From: Palsa-1033 sp963735455
GTDB taxonomy: Bacteria; Chloroflexota; Limnocylindria; Limnocylindrales; CSP1-4
Direction of reading: 5' to 3'
DNA: 64,000 bases
NCBI GenBank assembly: GCA_963735455.1
Contig: CAVTKZ010000002.1
Location: 434,001-498,000 of the forward strand
Of this stretch, positions 26,200-35,803 are shown one piece after another; the stretch's first letter is position 1; every line of letters begins with the position of its first letter. The notes under the pieces are model-generated. The model was not told where the DNA came from, made no database searches, and saw only the letters and a list, made by a program, of their open reading frames with translations. The translations under genes and the position numbers were made by a program.

Positions 26200-26517
26200 G
26201 GGCTTGGGGTTGGGACGAATGTCGCCCCCAGGCGCACAACCGTGGGTCCTGAGCCCTGCGATGGCCGATCGGCGGTCGGTGGCGGCGAATTCGTGCTCAT
26301 GTCGAGGCGCCGGCGCCGGCGCACGACCCGAATCGGCGCAAGATCGCCCGTAGTGCGTCCGCCGGCGACAAACGTCCTAACCCTGGGTTCGCCTGCCGTG
26401 GCCACCGTGTTGGCCATCGTCTGGCGCACGAACCTCGTGTTACTCTCGAAATTCCAAGTGTTGAACGGTGAGGGCCCGGCCCAACGGGTCTCCTAGCGAC
26501 CCAAGGAGGCTGTCCCG

Positions 26518-27856
26518 GTGGCTGAATTCTTCCCGGGGGTGGAGGGCCCGATCCCGTTCGCGGGGCTCGATTCCGGCGATCCCCTGGCATTCAAGGTCTA
26601 CCAGCCCGACCGGCTGGTCCTTGGCAAGCGGATGGCGGATCACCTCAGAATCGCGGTCTGCCTGTGGCATTCGTTCAGCTGGCCCGGCTCCGATGTCTTC
26701 GGTTCGGGCACCTTCGACCGGCCCTGGCTCGACGCCCGGCTCGATCCGCTGCTCGCCGCGCACGACCGGCTCGACGCGGCGTTCGAGTTCCTGGCCAAGC
26801 TCGGGGTGCCCTATTTCTGCTTCCATGACCGGGATGTCTCGCCCGAGGGCCGGACCTTCGCCGAGACGCAGGCCAACCTCGACGTGGTCGTCGACGCAAT
26901 CGCCGGGCACATGGCGCGGACCGGGCTGCAGCTCCTGTGGGGCACCGCCAACCTGTTCAGCCATCCGCGCTATGCCGCGGGCGCGGCGACCAACCCCGAC
27001 CCGGACGTCTTCGCGTTCGCGGCGGCCCAGGTCACCTCGATGCTCGAGGCAACCCACCGACTGGGCGGCGCGAACTACGTCCTGTGGGGCGGCCGGGAAG
27101 GCTACGAGACCTTGCTCAACACCGACCTGGCCCGGGAAGAGACGCAGCTGGCCCGGTTCCTGAGCCTCGTCGCCGAGCACAAGCACAAGATCGGCTTCAC
27201 CGGCACCCTCCTGATCGAGCCCAAGCCCCAGGAACCGACCAAGCACCAGTACGACTATGACGTCGCGACGGTCCTGGGCTTCCTCGAGCGGCACGACCTG
27301 CAGGCCGAGTACAAGCTCAACCTCGAGGTCAACCACGCCACCCTCGCCGGGCACAGCTTCCAGCACGAGGTCGCGCTGGCGATCGCCCACGGGGTCATGG
27401 GCAGCATCGACGCCAACCGGGGCGACTACCAGAACGGCTGGGACACCGACCAGTTCCCGAACTCGGTCGACGAGCTGTCGCTGGCCGTCTACGAGATCAT
27501 CCGCGCCGGCGGACTGGGCAGCGGTGGCTTCAACTTCGACACCAAGCTGCGCCGCCAGAGCATGGACCATGACGACCTGTTCCATGCCCATATCGGCGGC
27601 ATCGATACGCTCGCCCAATCCCTCCTGGTCGCGGCCGGGATGATCGAATTCGGGCGAGCTCGAGGCCCTCCGCACGGCCCGCTACGCCGGCTGGTCGGGC
27701 GACCTGGGCCGCACGATCCTGGGCGGCGATGCGACCCTCGCCGGGCTCGCCGGACGGGTCCTGGCCGGGGAGATCGATCCCCGCCCGGTGTCCGGCCGCC
27801 AGGAGCTCCTGGAGAACGTCGTCAACCGGCAGATCTGGGCCGCCAACCGGGACTGA
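26518..27856 (+). CDS. xylA: Xylose isomerase, one frame change near the C-terminus
   Basis: Begins at the GTG at 26518 behind AAGGAGG. Catalytic His/Asp in YFCFHDRDVSPEG, metal ligands in IEPKPQEPTKHQYDYD, NLEVNHATLAGHSFQHE and DANRGDYQNGWDTDQFP identify xylose isomerase. The frame is good to AAGMIE (about 27650). There an extra base (GAATTCGGG for GAATCGGG) shifts it, and the +1 frame gives the expected SGELEALRTARYAGW, ending QIWAANRD with TGA at 27854-27856. As read, the frame instead runs on into xylB, creating a false fusion. It converts D-xylose to D-xylulose in the cytoplasm and lies 5 bp before xylB. Confidence 0.88.
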
Positions 27857-27861
27857 AGGGG

Positions 27862-29348
27862 GTGGCCTTCGTCCTGGGAATCGACGTCTCGACGACCGCC
27901 ACCAAGGCGGTCCTGATCGACGAGTCCGGCAGCGTGCGGGCGACGGGCGTGGCCGAGTACGACTTCGAGACGCCCCGCCCGCTGTGGACCGAACAGGCGC
28001 CGCGACTGTGGTGGGACGCCGCCCAGCTGGCGATCCGCTCGGCGCTGGCCGCAGCCGGGACCCCGCCCGAGGAGGTGGTCGCGGTCGGGCTGACCGGCCA
28101 GATGCACGGCGCCGTCCTGCTCGACGCCGCCGGCCAGGTCCTCCGGCCGGCGATCCTGTGGAACGACCAGCGGACAGCGGCCGAGTGCGAGCTGATCCGG
28201 CAGGCCGTCGGCCCACAGCGCCTGATCGAGATCACCGGCAACGATGCCCTGGCCGGCTTCACCGCCCCGAAGCTGGTCTGGGTCCGCGATCACGAGCCCG
28301 ATGTCTGGGCCCGGATCGCCCATCTTCTGCTGCCCAAGGACTACGTCCGCCTGGAGCTGACCGGGGAGTACGCCGTCGACGTCGCCGACGGCGCCGGTAC
28401 CATCCTCTTTGACCTCGCCGCGCGGACCTGGTCGGAGCGAGGTCGTGGCCGCGCTGGGGATCGATCCGGCGTGGCTGCCGAGGACGTTCGAAGGCCCGAC
28501 GCTGACCGGGGTCGTGTCGGCCGCGGGCGCCGCCGCGACGGGCCTTCGAGCGGGGACTCCGGTGGTCGCCGGCGGCGGCGACCAGGCGGCCAACGGCGTG
28601 GGGGTGGGAGTCGTCGGCGCCGGGCACGATGGCCCTCTCGCTGGGGACCTCCGGCGTCGTCTTCGCCCCGACCGACCGGCCGATCTTCGACCGCCTCGGC
28701 CGGGTCCATGCCTTCTGCCACGCCGTGCCGGGCCGCTGGCACCTGATGTCGGTGATGCTCTCGGCCGCCGGCAGCCTGCGCTGGTTCCGGGACACCTTCG
28801 CCCCGGGCATCGCCTTCGGCGACCTGGTCGCCCGGGCCGGCGACGTTCCGGCGGGCAGCGGCGGACTGCTCTTCCTGCCCTACCTGTCGGGCGAGCGCAG
28901 CCCTCATCCCGACCCGCAGGCGCGGGGCGCGTTCATCGGCCTGACCCTCGGCCACGAACGTCGCCACCTGACCCGGGCGGTGCTCGAGGGAGTTGCCTTC
29001 GGGCTGCGCGATGGCCTCGACCTGATGCTCGCCGCCGGCTTGCCGGCGCCCGGCCAGATCCGGGCCTCGGGCGGCGGCACGGCCAGCCCGCTCTGGCGCC
29101 AGATCCTGGCCGACGTCCTGGGGGCCGAGATCGCGCTGGTCGCGACGACCGAGGGTGCGGCCTTCGGGGCCGGATTGCTGGCTGCGGTCGGGGCCGGCTG
29201 GTTCAGCGACGTCGAGTCGGCGACGAGGGCGCTGGTGGTCGCCCGGCCGGCGGCCGAGCCCGGCCCCGACGCGCCGCGCTACGCCCAGCTCCACGCCGTC
29301 TACCGGGACCTGTATCCAGCCCTGGCGCCGATCTTCCAGCGGGCCTGA
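27862..29348 (+). CDS. xylB: Xylulokinase, two frame changes
   Basis: FGGY-family sugar kinase starting at the GTG at 27862 (VAFVLGIDVSTTATKAVLID). Continuous to DLAARTWSE (~28435). One extra C then shifts the frame; the +1 frame gives EVVAALGIDPAWLPRTFEGP and GTPVVAGGGDQAANGVG. Near 28625 an extra G shifts it again, after which TMALSLGTSGVVFAPTD and ASGGGTASPLWRQILADVLG run to 29348. Correcting both single bases restores a full ~495-residue xylulokinase with phosphate-binding loops and the substrate motif GQMHG. It phosphorylates D-xylulose for the pentose phosphate pathway. A ROK regulator follows. Confidence 0.87.
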
Positions 29349-29424
29349 GCGGCGCTCTTCGGCCAAGCCTGGCCTCCTGCCGGCCGCCGTCCGGCAACCA
29401 GATTCGAAACCCGATTGACACCGA

Positions 29425-30786
29425 TTGAGCCGCTGTTGCACGATATCGGCCGGGTTTGTTGCTGCTCCCCACAATCGTCGGGTCCATCGGTCGCGGTGGC
29501 TGGAGGGATCGCCCACGCTGCACGAAGAGACTCCCGGCGCAGGCCTCGACGCGGTGCGCCGCCAGAACCTCAGTGCGATCATGCGCCGGGTCCATGTCGG
29601 CGGTCCGGCATCGCGCTCCGACCTGGCCAACTACACCGGCCTGAACCGGAGCACCGTGGGCGACCTGGTGGCCGAGCTCACGGCTCGCGGCCTGGTCCGC
29701 GAGCGGGCCGGCGTGCGCGGCGTCCCGGGCCGACCGTCGCCGATCGTCACGGCCAGGCCCAACGGGATCACGGTCCTCGCCGTGGGAATCTTCGACGACT
29801 CCCTGGCTGCCGCGGTGATCGGCCTGGGGGGCCGGGTCCTGGCCCGGGGGCGGGTCGAGCGTGCCCGCGACGGCGCGGCACCAGAAGCGACGATCGCCCG
29901 CCTGGCGGGGATCTGCCGGACGCTGCTCGACGGACGCGCGGATCAGCCCCCGATCCAGGCCATCGGGATCGCCGTGGCCGGTGTCGTCCGGCGGTCCGAC
30001 GGCGAGCTGGTGATCGGCCCGAACCTTGGCTGGCGGCACGTCCCGGTGGGCGAGCTGCTGCGGACCAACCTCGGCCTCGAGGTACCGGTCTTCACCGCCA
30101 ACGACGCCGACCTGGCGGCCCTTGCCGAGCATCTCCGCGGGGCAGGCCAGGGCTGCGACGATTTCGTATGCCTGTGGGGTGAAGTCGGCGTCGGGGCCGG
30201 GATCATCGCCGGTGGCCGGCCGCTCAGCGGTCGCTCCGGATTCGCCGGCGAGGTTGGCCATCTTCCGCTGAGTCCGGCCGGGCGCCTGTGCCATTGCGGC
30301 GCCCGGGGCTGCTGGGAGACCGAGGTCGGTGAGAACGCGCTCCTGCGCCGGGCCGGCCGGCCGGGCTCGGGTGGGCCGCTGGCGGTCGACCTGATCCTGG
30401 CCATGGCCGACGGCGGCGACCCCGACGCGATCGGCGCGATCGAAGCCAGCGGACGCTGGCTGGCGATCGGCCTGGCGACCGTGATCCATACGCTCAACCC
30501 TGAGCGCATCGCACTCGGCGGCTTCTTTGCCTCGATCCTGCCCCACGCCCGGGATGCCTTGACCCGCACCCTGGGCGAGCTGGCGATCGAGCCCCTCGCG
30601 ATTGCCACCATCGTGCCGGCTCGCCTCGGAGCGGATGGACCGCTCATCGGGGCGGCCGAGCTCGCGTTCGAGCACTGGCTCGATGATCCTGCCTCGGTCC
30701 CGTTGATCGATCGACCCGAGTGGTCGAGCGTGACGGACCGCCGGGGTGCGGCGAAGGAGGTGGACGCAGCCAGACTTGCGATTTGA
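29425..30786 (+). CDS. ROK-family transcriptional regulator (XylR-like)
   Basis: Up to 453 residues; the true start is uncertain and may lie nearer 29520, since the first ~30 residues are not conserved. Winged HTH at AVRRQNLSAIMRRVHVGGPA and SRSDLANYTGLNRSTVGDLV, then the ROK domain with FTANDADLAALAEH, GVGAGIIAGGRPLSGRSGFA, GEVGHLP and the zinc motif CHCGARGCWE. Upstream, CCGATTGA is repeated in direct 11-nt register (29409-29428), the first copy containing TTGACA, so promoter and operator may overlap. Flanked by xylA/xylB and the xylFGH-type transporter, it is most likely the xylose-responsive repressor of the locus. Confidence 0.87.
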   Translation: MSRCCTISAGFVAAPHNRRVHRSRWLEGSPTLHEETPGAGLDAVRRQNLSAIMRRVHVGGPASRSDLANYTGLNRSTVGDLVAELTARGLVRERAGVRGVPGRPSPIVTARPNGITVLAVGIFDDSLAAAVIGLGGRVLARGRVERARDGAAPEATIARLAGICRTLLDGRADQPPIQAIGIAVAGVVRRSDGELVIGPNLGWRHVPVGELLRTNLGLEVPVFTANDADLAALAEHLRGAGQGCDDFVCLWGEVGVGAGIIAGGRPLSGRSGFAGEVGHLPLSPAGRLCHCGARGCWETEVGENALLRRAGRPGSGGPLAVDLILAMADGGDPDAIGAIEASGRWLAIGLATVIHTLNPERIALGGFFASILPHARDALTRTLGELAIEPLAIATIVPARLGADGPLIGAAELAFEHWLDDPASVPLIDRPEWSSVTDRRGAAKEVDAARLAI

Positions 30787-31015
30787 GACCAGCCAGGAGG
30801 CCCTGCGCACCACCACCACGTGACGACGGATCATTCCTCGCTCAGAACACGCTACGGTTCCGGAGAGGTCGAGGTCCCAGCTATTCGGGAGTGGTACGCT
30901 CGGCGCTGGAGGAGATCGACGCAATCGTCGAGGTGGGCTGATCGGCCCGGTGGCAGCTTCGTGCGCCACAGGTCACGCCAGTCGCCACCAATCCAAGGAC
31001 TGAGGAGAGAAACGC

Positions 31016-32257
31016 ATGCGAACATGGACCAAGCTGATGACCGCACTAGCGGCCACGGCGATCGTTGCTGCCGGCTGCAGCAGCACCGCGACGACGGCGC
31101 CGTCGTCGGCCCCGGCCTCCGGCGGAGGCGGCGGTGGGGCGCTCACCGTCGCCTCATTCGACGCGTCGTTCAGCGCGATGAGCCAGCTGAGCAGCGTGGT
31201 TTCGGCCGGTAGTGGCCTCGTCGGCGTGCTGATGCCGGACACCACGTCCTCGCAGCGGTGGGTCGACTTCGACGCACCGTACCTGACCCAGGCGTTCACG
31301 GCCGCAGGCTACAAGACCACCGACTTCAAGATCGACAATGCCCAGGGCGTCGATGCCACTGAGCTGTCGCAGGCCCAGGCCGACATCACCGCCGGCGCCA
31401 AGGTCCTGATCATGGCCCCGAACACCAGCACGGTGGGCGGCCAGATCCAGACCTATGCGGCCGCTCACGGCGTGGCCCTGATCAGCTACGACCGGGCGAC
31501 CTTCCAGGGCACCAAGACGTACTACGTCAGCTTCGACAACGTCCAGGTGGGCGAGCTGATCGGCAAGGGCTTCCTGCAGTGCCTGACCGACTGGGGTGTC
31601 ACCAGCCCGAAGGTCTTCACCGTTGACGGTGGCCAGGACACCGACCCGAACGCGATTGACTTCGCCAAGGGCTACAACGACGCAGTCTGGGGCCAGAAGG
31701 TCGCCCAGGTTGCGGCGGGTGCGACGAGCACCGCCGGTGGCGCGACCCTCGTCGGCGAGCAGCTCGCTCCCGGCTGGGACAACGCCAAGGGCGGCACGAT
31801 CTTCCAGCAGGCCTTCACGGCCCACCCGGAGATCAACGCCACGATCGAGGCCAATGACGGGCTCGCCGGCGCGGTGATCACCGCGCTCAAGAGCGCCGGC
31901 ACGCCGGCCAAGAAGATCCCGACGACCGGCCAGGATGCGACCCTGCAGGGCATGGAGTATGTCCTCCAGAACTTCCAGTGCGGCTCGGTCTACAAGCCGA
32001 TCTATCTCGAGGCCCAGGACGCGGTCGCGGTAGCCACCTACCTGCGCGCCGGCCAGGATCCGCCCGCCAGCCTCTTGAACGGCACCACCACCGACCCCAA
32101 GAACTCCGCGACCACCGAGCCCGCTTCGCTGCTGACCCCGTACTGGGTGAACGCCGCGAACATGGAGTCCACGGTGATCAAGGACAAGTTCATCAAGGTG
32201 GCGGACCTGTGCGCCGCCGTCGGAGCCACCGTCTGCACCGCAGCAGGCATCCAGTAG
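31016..32257 (+). CDS. xylF: Sugar ABC transporter substrate-binding lipoprotein (xylose type)
   Basis: 413 residues. Lipoprotein signal with lipobox VAAGC, then a Ser/Ala/Gly linker. The periplasmic-binding fold begins VGVLMPDTTSSQRWVDFDAP, with VLIMAPNTSTVGGQI, YDRATFQGTKTYYVSFDN and an ATIEANDGLAGAV hinge region, all characteristic of XylF-like proteins. ATG at 31016 follows GAGGAGAG. The 229-bp gap before it (30787-31015) shows no clear gene; a short open stretch at 30820-30941 changes frame and was not called. A strong terminator follows, which would make this the most abundant product of the transporter. The xylose assignment rests mainly on context. Confidence 0.88.
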   Translation: MRTWTKLMTALAATAIVAAGCSSTATTAPSSAPASGGGGGGALTVASFDASFSAMSQLSSVVSAGSGLVGVLMPDTTSSQRWVDFDAPYLTQAFTAAGYKTTDFKIDNAQGVDATELSQAQADITAGAKVLIMAPNTSTVGGQIQTYAAAHGVALISYDRATFQGTKTYYVSFDNVQVGELIGKGFLQCLTDWGVTSPKVFTVDGGQDTDPNAIDFAKGYNDAVWGQKVAQVAAGATSTAGGATLVGEQLAPGWDNAKGGTIFQQAFTAHPEINATIEANDGLAGAVITALKSAGTPAKKIPTTGQDATLQGMEYVLQNFQCGSVYKPIYLEAQDAVAVATYLRAGQDPPASLLNGTTTDPKNSATTEPASLLTPYWVNAANMESTVIKDKFIKVADLCAAVGATVCTAAGIQ

Positions 32258-32274
32258 GTAGCTGAACGCGACGA

Positions 32275-32307
32275 GGGCGCCGGGCGATCACCGCCCGGCG
32301 CCCTTTT
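32275..32307 (+). terminator. Intrinsic terminator/attenuator between xylF and xylG
   Basis: GGGCGCCGGGCG (32275-32286) pairs perfectly with 32292-32303 around a 5-nt loop, followed by TTTT. It sits between the binding-protein gene and the ATPase gene of one transporter, so partial read-through would keep the binding protein in excess. Confidence 0.85.
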
Positions 32308-32371
32308 CGCACCATCCATCCCGAGCCTGCATCCGGGGTCGCCGCGCGACCGTGAATTGGGAGTCACACCC

Positions 32372-33190
32372 GTGACCGTGAGTGGATTGGCCCAGGAATT
32401 GGCGAGTTCGGCAGCGGGCAGCGAGCCGCTGCTCAAATTGCGCGGCATCAGCAAGCACTTCGGCGCCGTCCAGGCGCTGTACCAGGTCGACCTTGACCTG
32501 CCCGCCGGCCAGGTGACGGCCCTGTGCGGCGACAACGGCGCCGGCAAGTCGTGCCTGACCAAGACGATCGCCGGGATCTACCAGCCCGACGAAGGCGAGA
32601 TCTTCTTCGAGGGCAGCCAGGTCCACATCCGGTCCCCGAAGGACGCCGCGGCGCTGGGGATCGAGACCGTCTACCAGGACCTGGCCCTGGCCGACAACCT
32701 GGACATCGTCCAGAACATGTTCCTCGGACGCGAACGCAAGGGCCGGCTCTTCCTCGATGAGGACGACATGGAGACGGCGGCGGCCGAGACACTGGCCGGC
32801 CTGCGGGTCACCACGGTGCGCTCAATCCGCCAGCCGGTCGCCACCCTGTCCGGTGGCCAGCGCCAGGCGGTCGCGGTCGCCAAGGCCGTGATGTGGAACT
32901 CGAAGCTGGTCCTCCTCGACGAGCCGACGGCCGCCCTCGGCGTGGCCCAGACCCAGATGGTCCTGGAGCTGATCCGGAGGCTCAAGGACCATGGCCTGGC
33001 GGTGATGGTGATCTCGCACAACCTGAATGACGTCTTCGAGGTCGCCGACCGGATCGCCGTCCTGCGCCTCGGCCGGATGGTCGCCCAGGACGACATTTCC
33101 GCGTTCGACCGCGAGACGGTCGTCGACTTCATGACCTCGGGTGGATCCAACCGCGGCGTGGCCGCGGCCAGCACCCAGGCGGCGCTCTAG
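32372..33190 (+). CDS. xylG: Sugar ABC transporter ATP-binding protein, single domain
   Basis: 272 residues from the GTG at 32372 (a TTG at 32357 is an alternative). One complete ABC domain: Walker A GDNGAGKSC, Q-loop VYQDLAL, signature LSGGQRQAVA, Walker B LVLLDEPTAAL and switch ISHNLNDV. Classical XylG/RbsA/MglA proteins have two fused domains and about 500 residues; this one has a single domain and must act as a homodimer. It is followed after 2 bp by the permease gene. ATP-driven sugar import at the membrane. Confidence 0.88.
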   Translation: MTVSGLAQELASSAAGSEPLLKLRGISKHFGAVQALYQVDLDLPAGQVTALCGDNGAGKSCLTKTIAGIYQPDEGEIFFEGSQVHIRSPKDAAALGIETVYQDLALADNLDIVQNMFLGRERKGRLFLDEDDMETAAAETLAGLRVTTVRSIRQPVATLSGGQRQAVAVAKAVMWNSKLVLLDEPTAALGVAQTQMVLELIRRLKDHGLAVMVISHNLNDVFEVADRIAVLRLGRMVAQDDISAFDRETVVDFMTSGGSNRGVAAASTQAAL

Positions 33191-33192
33191 CT

Positions 33193-34533
33193 ATGGCCGG
33201 CATCGACGACCTGAAGGGCGAGCCCCTTCCGCTCGAGTCAGCCGCAGAGCTCGCCCCCGACCTGACCGCCGCGGCGGTGGATGTCGTCCCGCCGGCCCTC
33301 GTCGCCCAGTCGATGGGCCAGTACATGCGGGCGTGGTGGGTGCGCGTGCGCGGCGGCGACGCCGGGGTCCTGCCAGTCGTCCTCGCCCTGGTCGGGGTGA
33401 GCCTGGTCCTCCAGATCGTCAGCCCGCGCGGCCTCTTCCTGTCGCCCGGGAACATCGTCAACCTGTTCATCCAGAGCTCGGTCTTCATCGTCCTCGCGAT
33501 GAGCGAGACGTTCGTCCTGCTGCTGGGCGATATCGACCTGTCGGTCGGCTATGTCGGCGCGATCGGCGGAATCATCGCGGGGAATTTCGTCCAGCCTGGG
33601 CTTGATTGGCCGTGGTGGATCGCGATCATCATCGGCCTGGCCGTGACCTGCGTGATCGGCTTGATCTATGGCCTGATCATCACGAAGCTGCGCCTGCCGG
33701 CATTCGTCGTGACCCTGGCCGGCTTCCTGTTCTACTTCGGGGTCATGATCATCCTGCTGGGCGCCAGCGGGAGCGTGCCGATCTCCAGCACGGTCATCGT
33801 CAACCAGGAATTCCTGTACGGCATCGTCAACACGAACATCGATCCGACGCTCGGCTGGATCGGGCTGGTCGTGATCATCGTCGTCCTGGGGGCCACGATC
33901 TGGCTGCGCGACACCGGCCGTCGCAAGAGCGGCCTGGTTGCCCCGCCGGTCGGCCTGACCGTGGCCAAGATTGCCTTCCTGGCCGGCGCCGGGGTCGTCG
34001 TCGTTGCGATCTGCAACGTGAACCGGGGCACGTTCCTGCCGATCGCCGGGGTGCCCTGGGTGGTGCCGATCGTCCTGGCCGTCCTCGGCGGCTGGACCAT
34101 CCTTCTCGAGCGGACCCAGTTCGGGCGGCACATGTATGCCGTCGGCGGCAACGCCGAGGCGGCCCGCCGGGCGGGCATCAGCGTCGACAACGTCCGGACG
34201 CTGGCCTTCATCCTGTGCTCGCTGACGGCGGGCATCGGTGGGGTCATCTACCTGTCCTGGCAGGGCGGCATCAGCACGAACATCAACGGTGGCCAGCTCG
34301 TCCTGTATGCGGTGGCCGCCGCGGTCATCGGCGGCACCAGCCTGTTCGGCGGGCGTGGCCGGGCGATCCACGGCGTGCTCGGCGGCCTGGTGATCGGGGC
34401 CATCTACAACGGGCTGTACCTGCTCGGCCTGGCGATCCAGTGGCAGCTGATCGCGACCGGGCTGGTCCTGCTCGCCGCCGTCGCGGTTGACTCGCTCTAT
34501 CGGCGAGGCGCCGGGGGCGTCGCCCGAGCCTGA
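33193..34533 (+). CDS. xylH: Sugar ABC transporter permease (XylH-like)
   Basis: 446 residues, larger than the usual ~390, with about ten to twelve membrane segments. Typical BPD_transp_2 features: MSETFVLLLGDIDLSVGYVG, the PAFVVTLAGFLFYFGVMI region, ERTQFGRHMYAVGGNAEAAR and IGGTSLFGGRGR. The N-terminal ~55 residues are a soluble acidic extension. Starts 2 bp after xylG. It forms the channel of the xylose-type importer together with the xylF and xylG products. Confidence 0.9.
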   Translation: MAGIDDLKGEPLPLESAAELAPDLTAAAVDVVPPALVAQSMGQYMRAWWVRVRGGDAGVLPVVLALVGVSLVLQIVSPRGLFLSPGNIVNLFIQSSVFIVLAMSETFVLLLGDIDLSVGYVGAIGGIIAGNFVQPGLDWPWWIAIIIGLAVTCVIGLIYGLIITKLRLPAFVVTLAGFLFYFGVMIILLGASGSVPISSTVIVNQEFLYGIVNTNIDPTLGWIGLVVIIVVLGATIWLRDTGRRKSGLVAPPVGLTVAKIAFLAGAGVVVVAICNVNRGTFLPIAGVPWVVPIVLAVLGGWTILLERTQFGRHMYAVGGNAEAARRAGISVDNVRTLAFILCSLTAGIGGVIYLSWQGGISTNINGGQLVLYAVAAAVIGGTSLFGGRGRAIHGVLGGLVIGAIYNGLYLLGLAIQWQLIATGLVLLAAVAVDSLYRRGAGGVARA

Positions 34534-34544
34534 CCCGATCGAGG

Positions 34545-35042
34545 ATGCCAGCAGCGGCTACCGTCCAGCTCCATCTCCTGCGCCACGCCCATGCCGGTGA
34601 CCCGGCGAAATGGCAGGGGCCGGACGACCTCCGGCCGTTGTCGGCCAAGGGCCGCCACCAGGCGGAGGCGCTCGGCCGTCACCTTGACGGGCTGGGCCTG
34701 TCGTTCGACCTGCTCGTCAGCTCGCCCCTCGTCCGGGCCCGCCAGACGGCTGAGCTGGTGGCCGAACGTCTTGGCCTGCCGGTCGTCGTCGACGGGCGCC
34801 TCGCCGGCGGCCTGGGCGTGGCCGAGGTCGAGGCCATCCTGGCCGACCACGGCCATCCCGGCCGGCCGATCTTGGTCGGCCACGATCCGGACCTGAGCGA
34901 GCTTGTCGCCAGCCTGGCCGGCGCCGCGCAGATCCCGATGCGCAAGGGAGCGCTGGCCCGGATCGACATCGAACGGCCGATCGAGGCCGGCGCCGGGGTC
35001 TTGGTCTTCCTCCTGCCGCCGGAGCTCGTCGGCCCCGGCTGA
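34545..35042 (+). CDS. sixA: SixA-type phosphohistidine phosphatase
   Basis: 165 residues. Histidine-phosphatase RHG motif appears as LHLLRHAHAG at the N-terminus; GRHQAEALGRHLDGLG, SSPLVRARQTAEL and VGHDPDLSELV complete the fold. SixA removes phosphate from histidine residues of signalling or PTS proteins. It starts 11 bp after xylH on the same strand and is convergent with phoU (15-bp gap). SixA-like genes are often found beside CHAD-domain genes, and such genes lie 11 kb away; a role in phosphate or polyphosphate signalling is possible. Confidence 0.85.
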   Translation: MPAAATVQLHLLRHAHAGDPAKWQGPDDLRPLSAKGRHQAEALGRHLDGLGLSFDLLVSSPLVRARQTAELVAERLGLPVVVDGRLAGGLGVAEVEAILADHGHPGRPILVGHDPDLSELVASLAGAAQIPMRKGALARIDIERPIEAGAGVLVFLLPPELVGPG

Positions 35043-35057
35043 GGCGAGGCCGGACCG

Positions 35058-35786
35058 CTAGGGGTTGAGGTCCTCGATCTCGCCCGTGGCCAGGAACACG
35101 ACGTCCTCGGCGATGTTCGTCACCCGGTCGCCGATTCGTTCGAGGTAGTGGGCCGCGAACAGGATCCGGGCGCCGCGGTCGACGTTGACCGGATCGGCCC
35201 GCATCAGCTCCAGGACCGCGTCGAAGGTCCGGTGGTACAGGTCGTCGATCAGGTCGTCGCCCTTGGCCACCTCGCGGGCCGCCGCCTCGTCGATGTCGAC
35301 CAGGGCGCGCAGGATGCCGTGGACCTGCTGGGCGGCCCGCTCGCCGATCTCGGGCAGGTCGACGTAGTTGCGGAGGGGCGGCTCGGGCGCCAGCTTGCGC
35401 GCCTGCTTGGCCACCGAACCGGCATGGTCGCCCATCCGCTCCAGCTCGTACGAGACGTGATCGAGGGCAATCAGGAAGCGCAGGTCACGAGCCACCGGGG
35501 ACTGGGTGGCGATCGTGGTCGAGACCATCGTCGTCAGCTTGCGCTGCATCTCGTTGATCCGGCCGTCGCCCCGGATCACCTCGAGGGCAGCATCGGCATC
35601 GTGCGAGGTGAGCGCCTCGAGCGACGCCCGGATCTGCTCCTCGACCATCGCGCCCATGCGCAGGATGTTGTCCTTGATCTCGCGCAGCTCCCGATCGAGC
35701 CCTTCCCGCGAGGGGTGGGGGATCATGCTCGTCGGCGAGCCCGTCGCTCGCGAGGTCTCCAGAATCTGATCGATCTGGTCGGCCAT
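35058..35786 (-). CDS. phoU: Phosphate transport regulator PhoU
   Basis: 242 residues from the ATG at 35786, preferred because GAGGAG lies 6 nt before it; a GTG at 35807 overlapping the pstB stop (GTGA) is the alternative and would add seven residues. Two PhoU helical bundles are visible, each with the E/D-rich metal motif: HVSYELERMGDHAGSVAKQA and HYLERIGDRVTNIAEDVVFL. PhoU dampens Pst activity and the PhoR-type kinase when phosphate is sufficient. Last gene of the minus-strand order pstS, pstC, pstA, pstB, phoU. Confidence 0.95.
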   Translation of the reverse strand: MADQIDQILETSRATGSPTSMIPHPSREGLDRELREIKDNILRMGAMVEEQIRASLEALTSHDADAALEVIRGDGRINEMQRKLTTMVSTTIATQSPVARDLRFLIALDHVSYELERMGDHAGSVAKQARKLAPEPPLRNYVDLPEIGERAAQQVHGILRALVDIDEAAAREVAKGDDLIDDLYHRTFDAVLELMRADPVNVDRGARILFAAHYLERIGDRVTNIAEDVVFLATGEIEDLNP

Positions 35787-35803
35787 CTTCTTCTCCTCGC
35801 CGC

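Noticed and set aside
26518..28746. XylA-XylB fusion protein (742 codons, one frame)
   Set aside because: The joined middle segment is out-of-frame noise created by one extra base at the end of xylA; the correct frame ends xylA at 27856, before xylB starts.
30820..30941. Short possible gene before xylF
   Set aside because: The peptide-like stretch changes frame midway, matches no recognised family and has no ribosome site.
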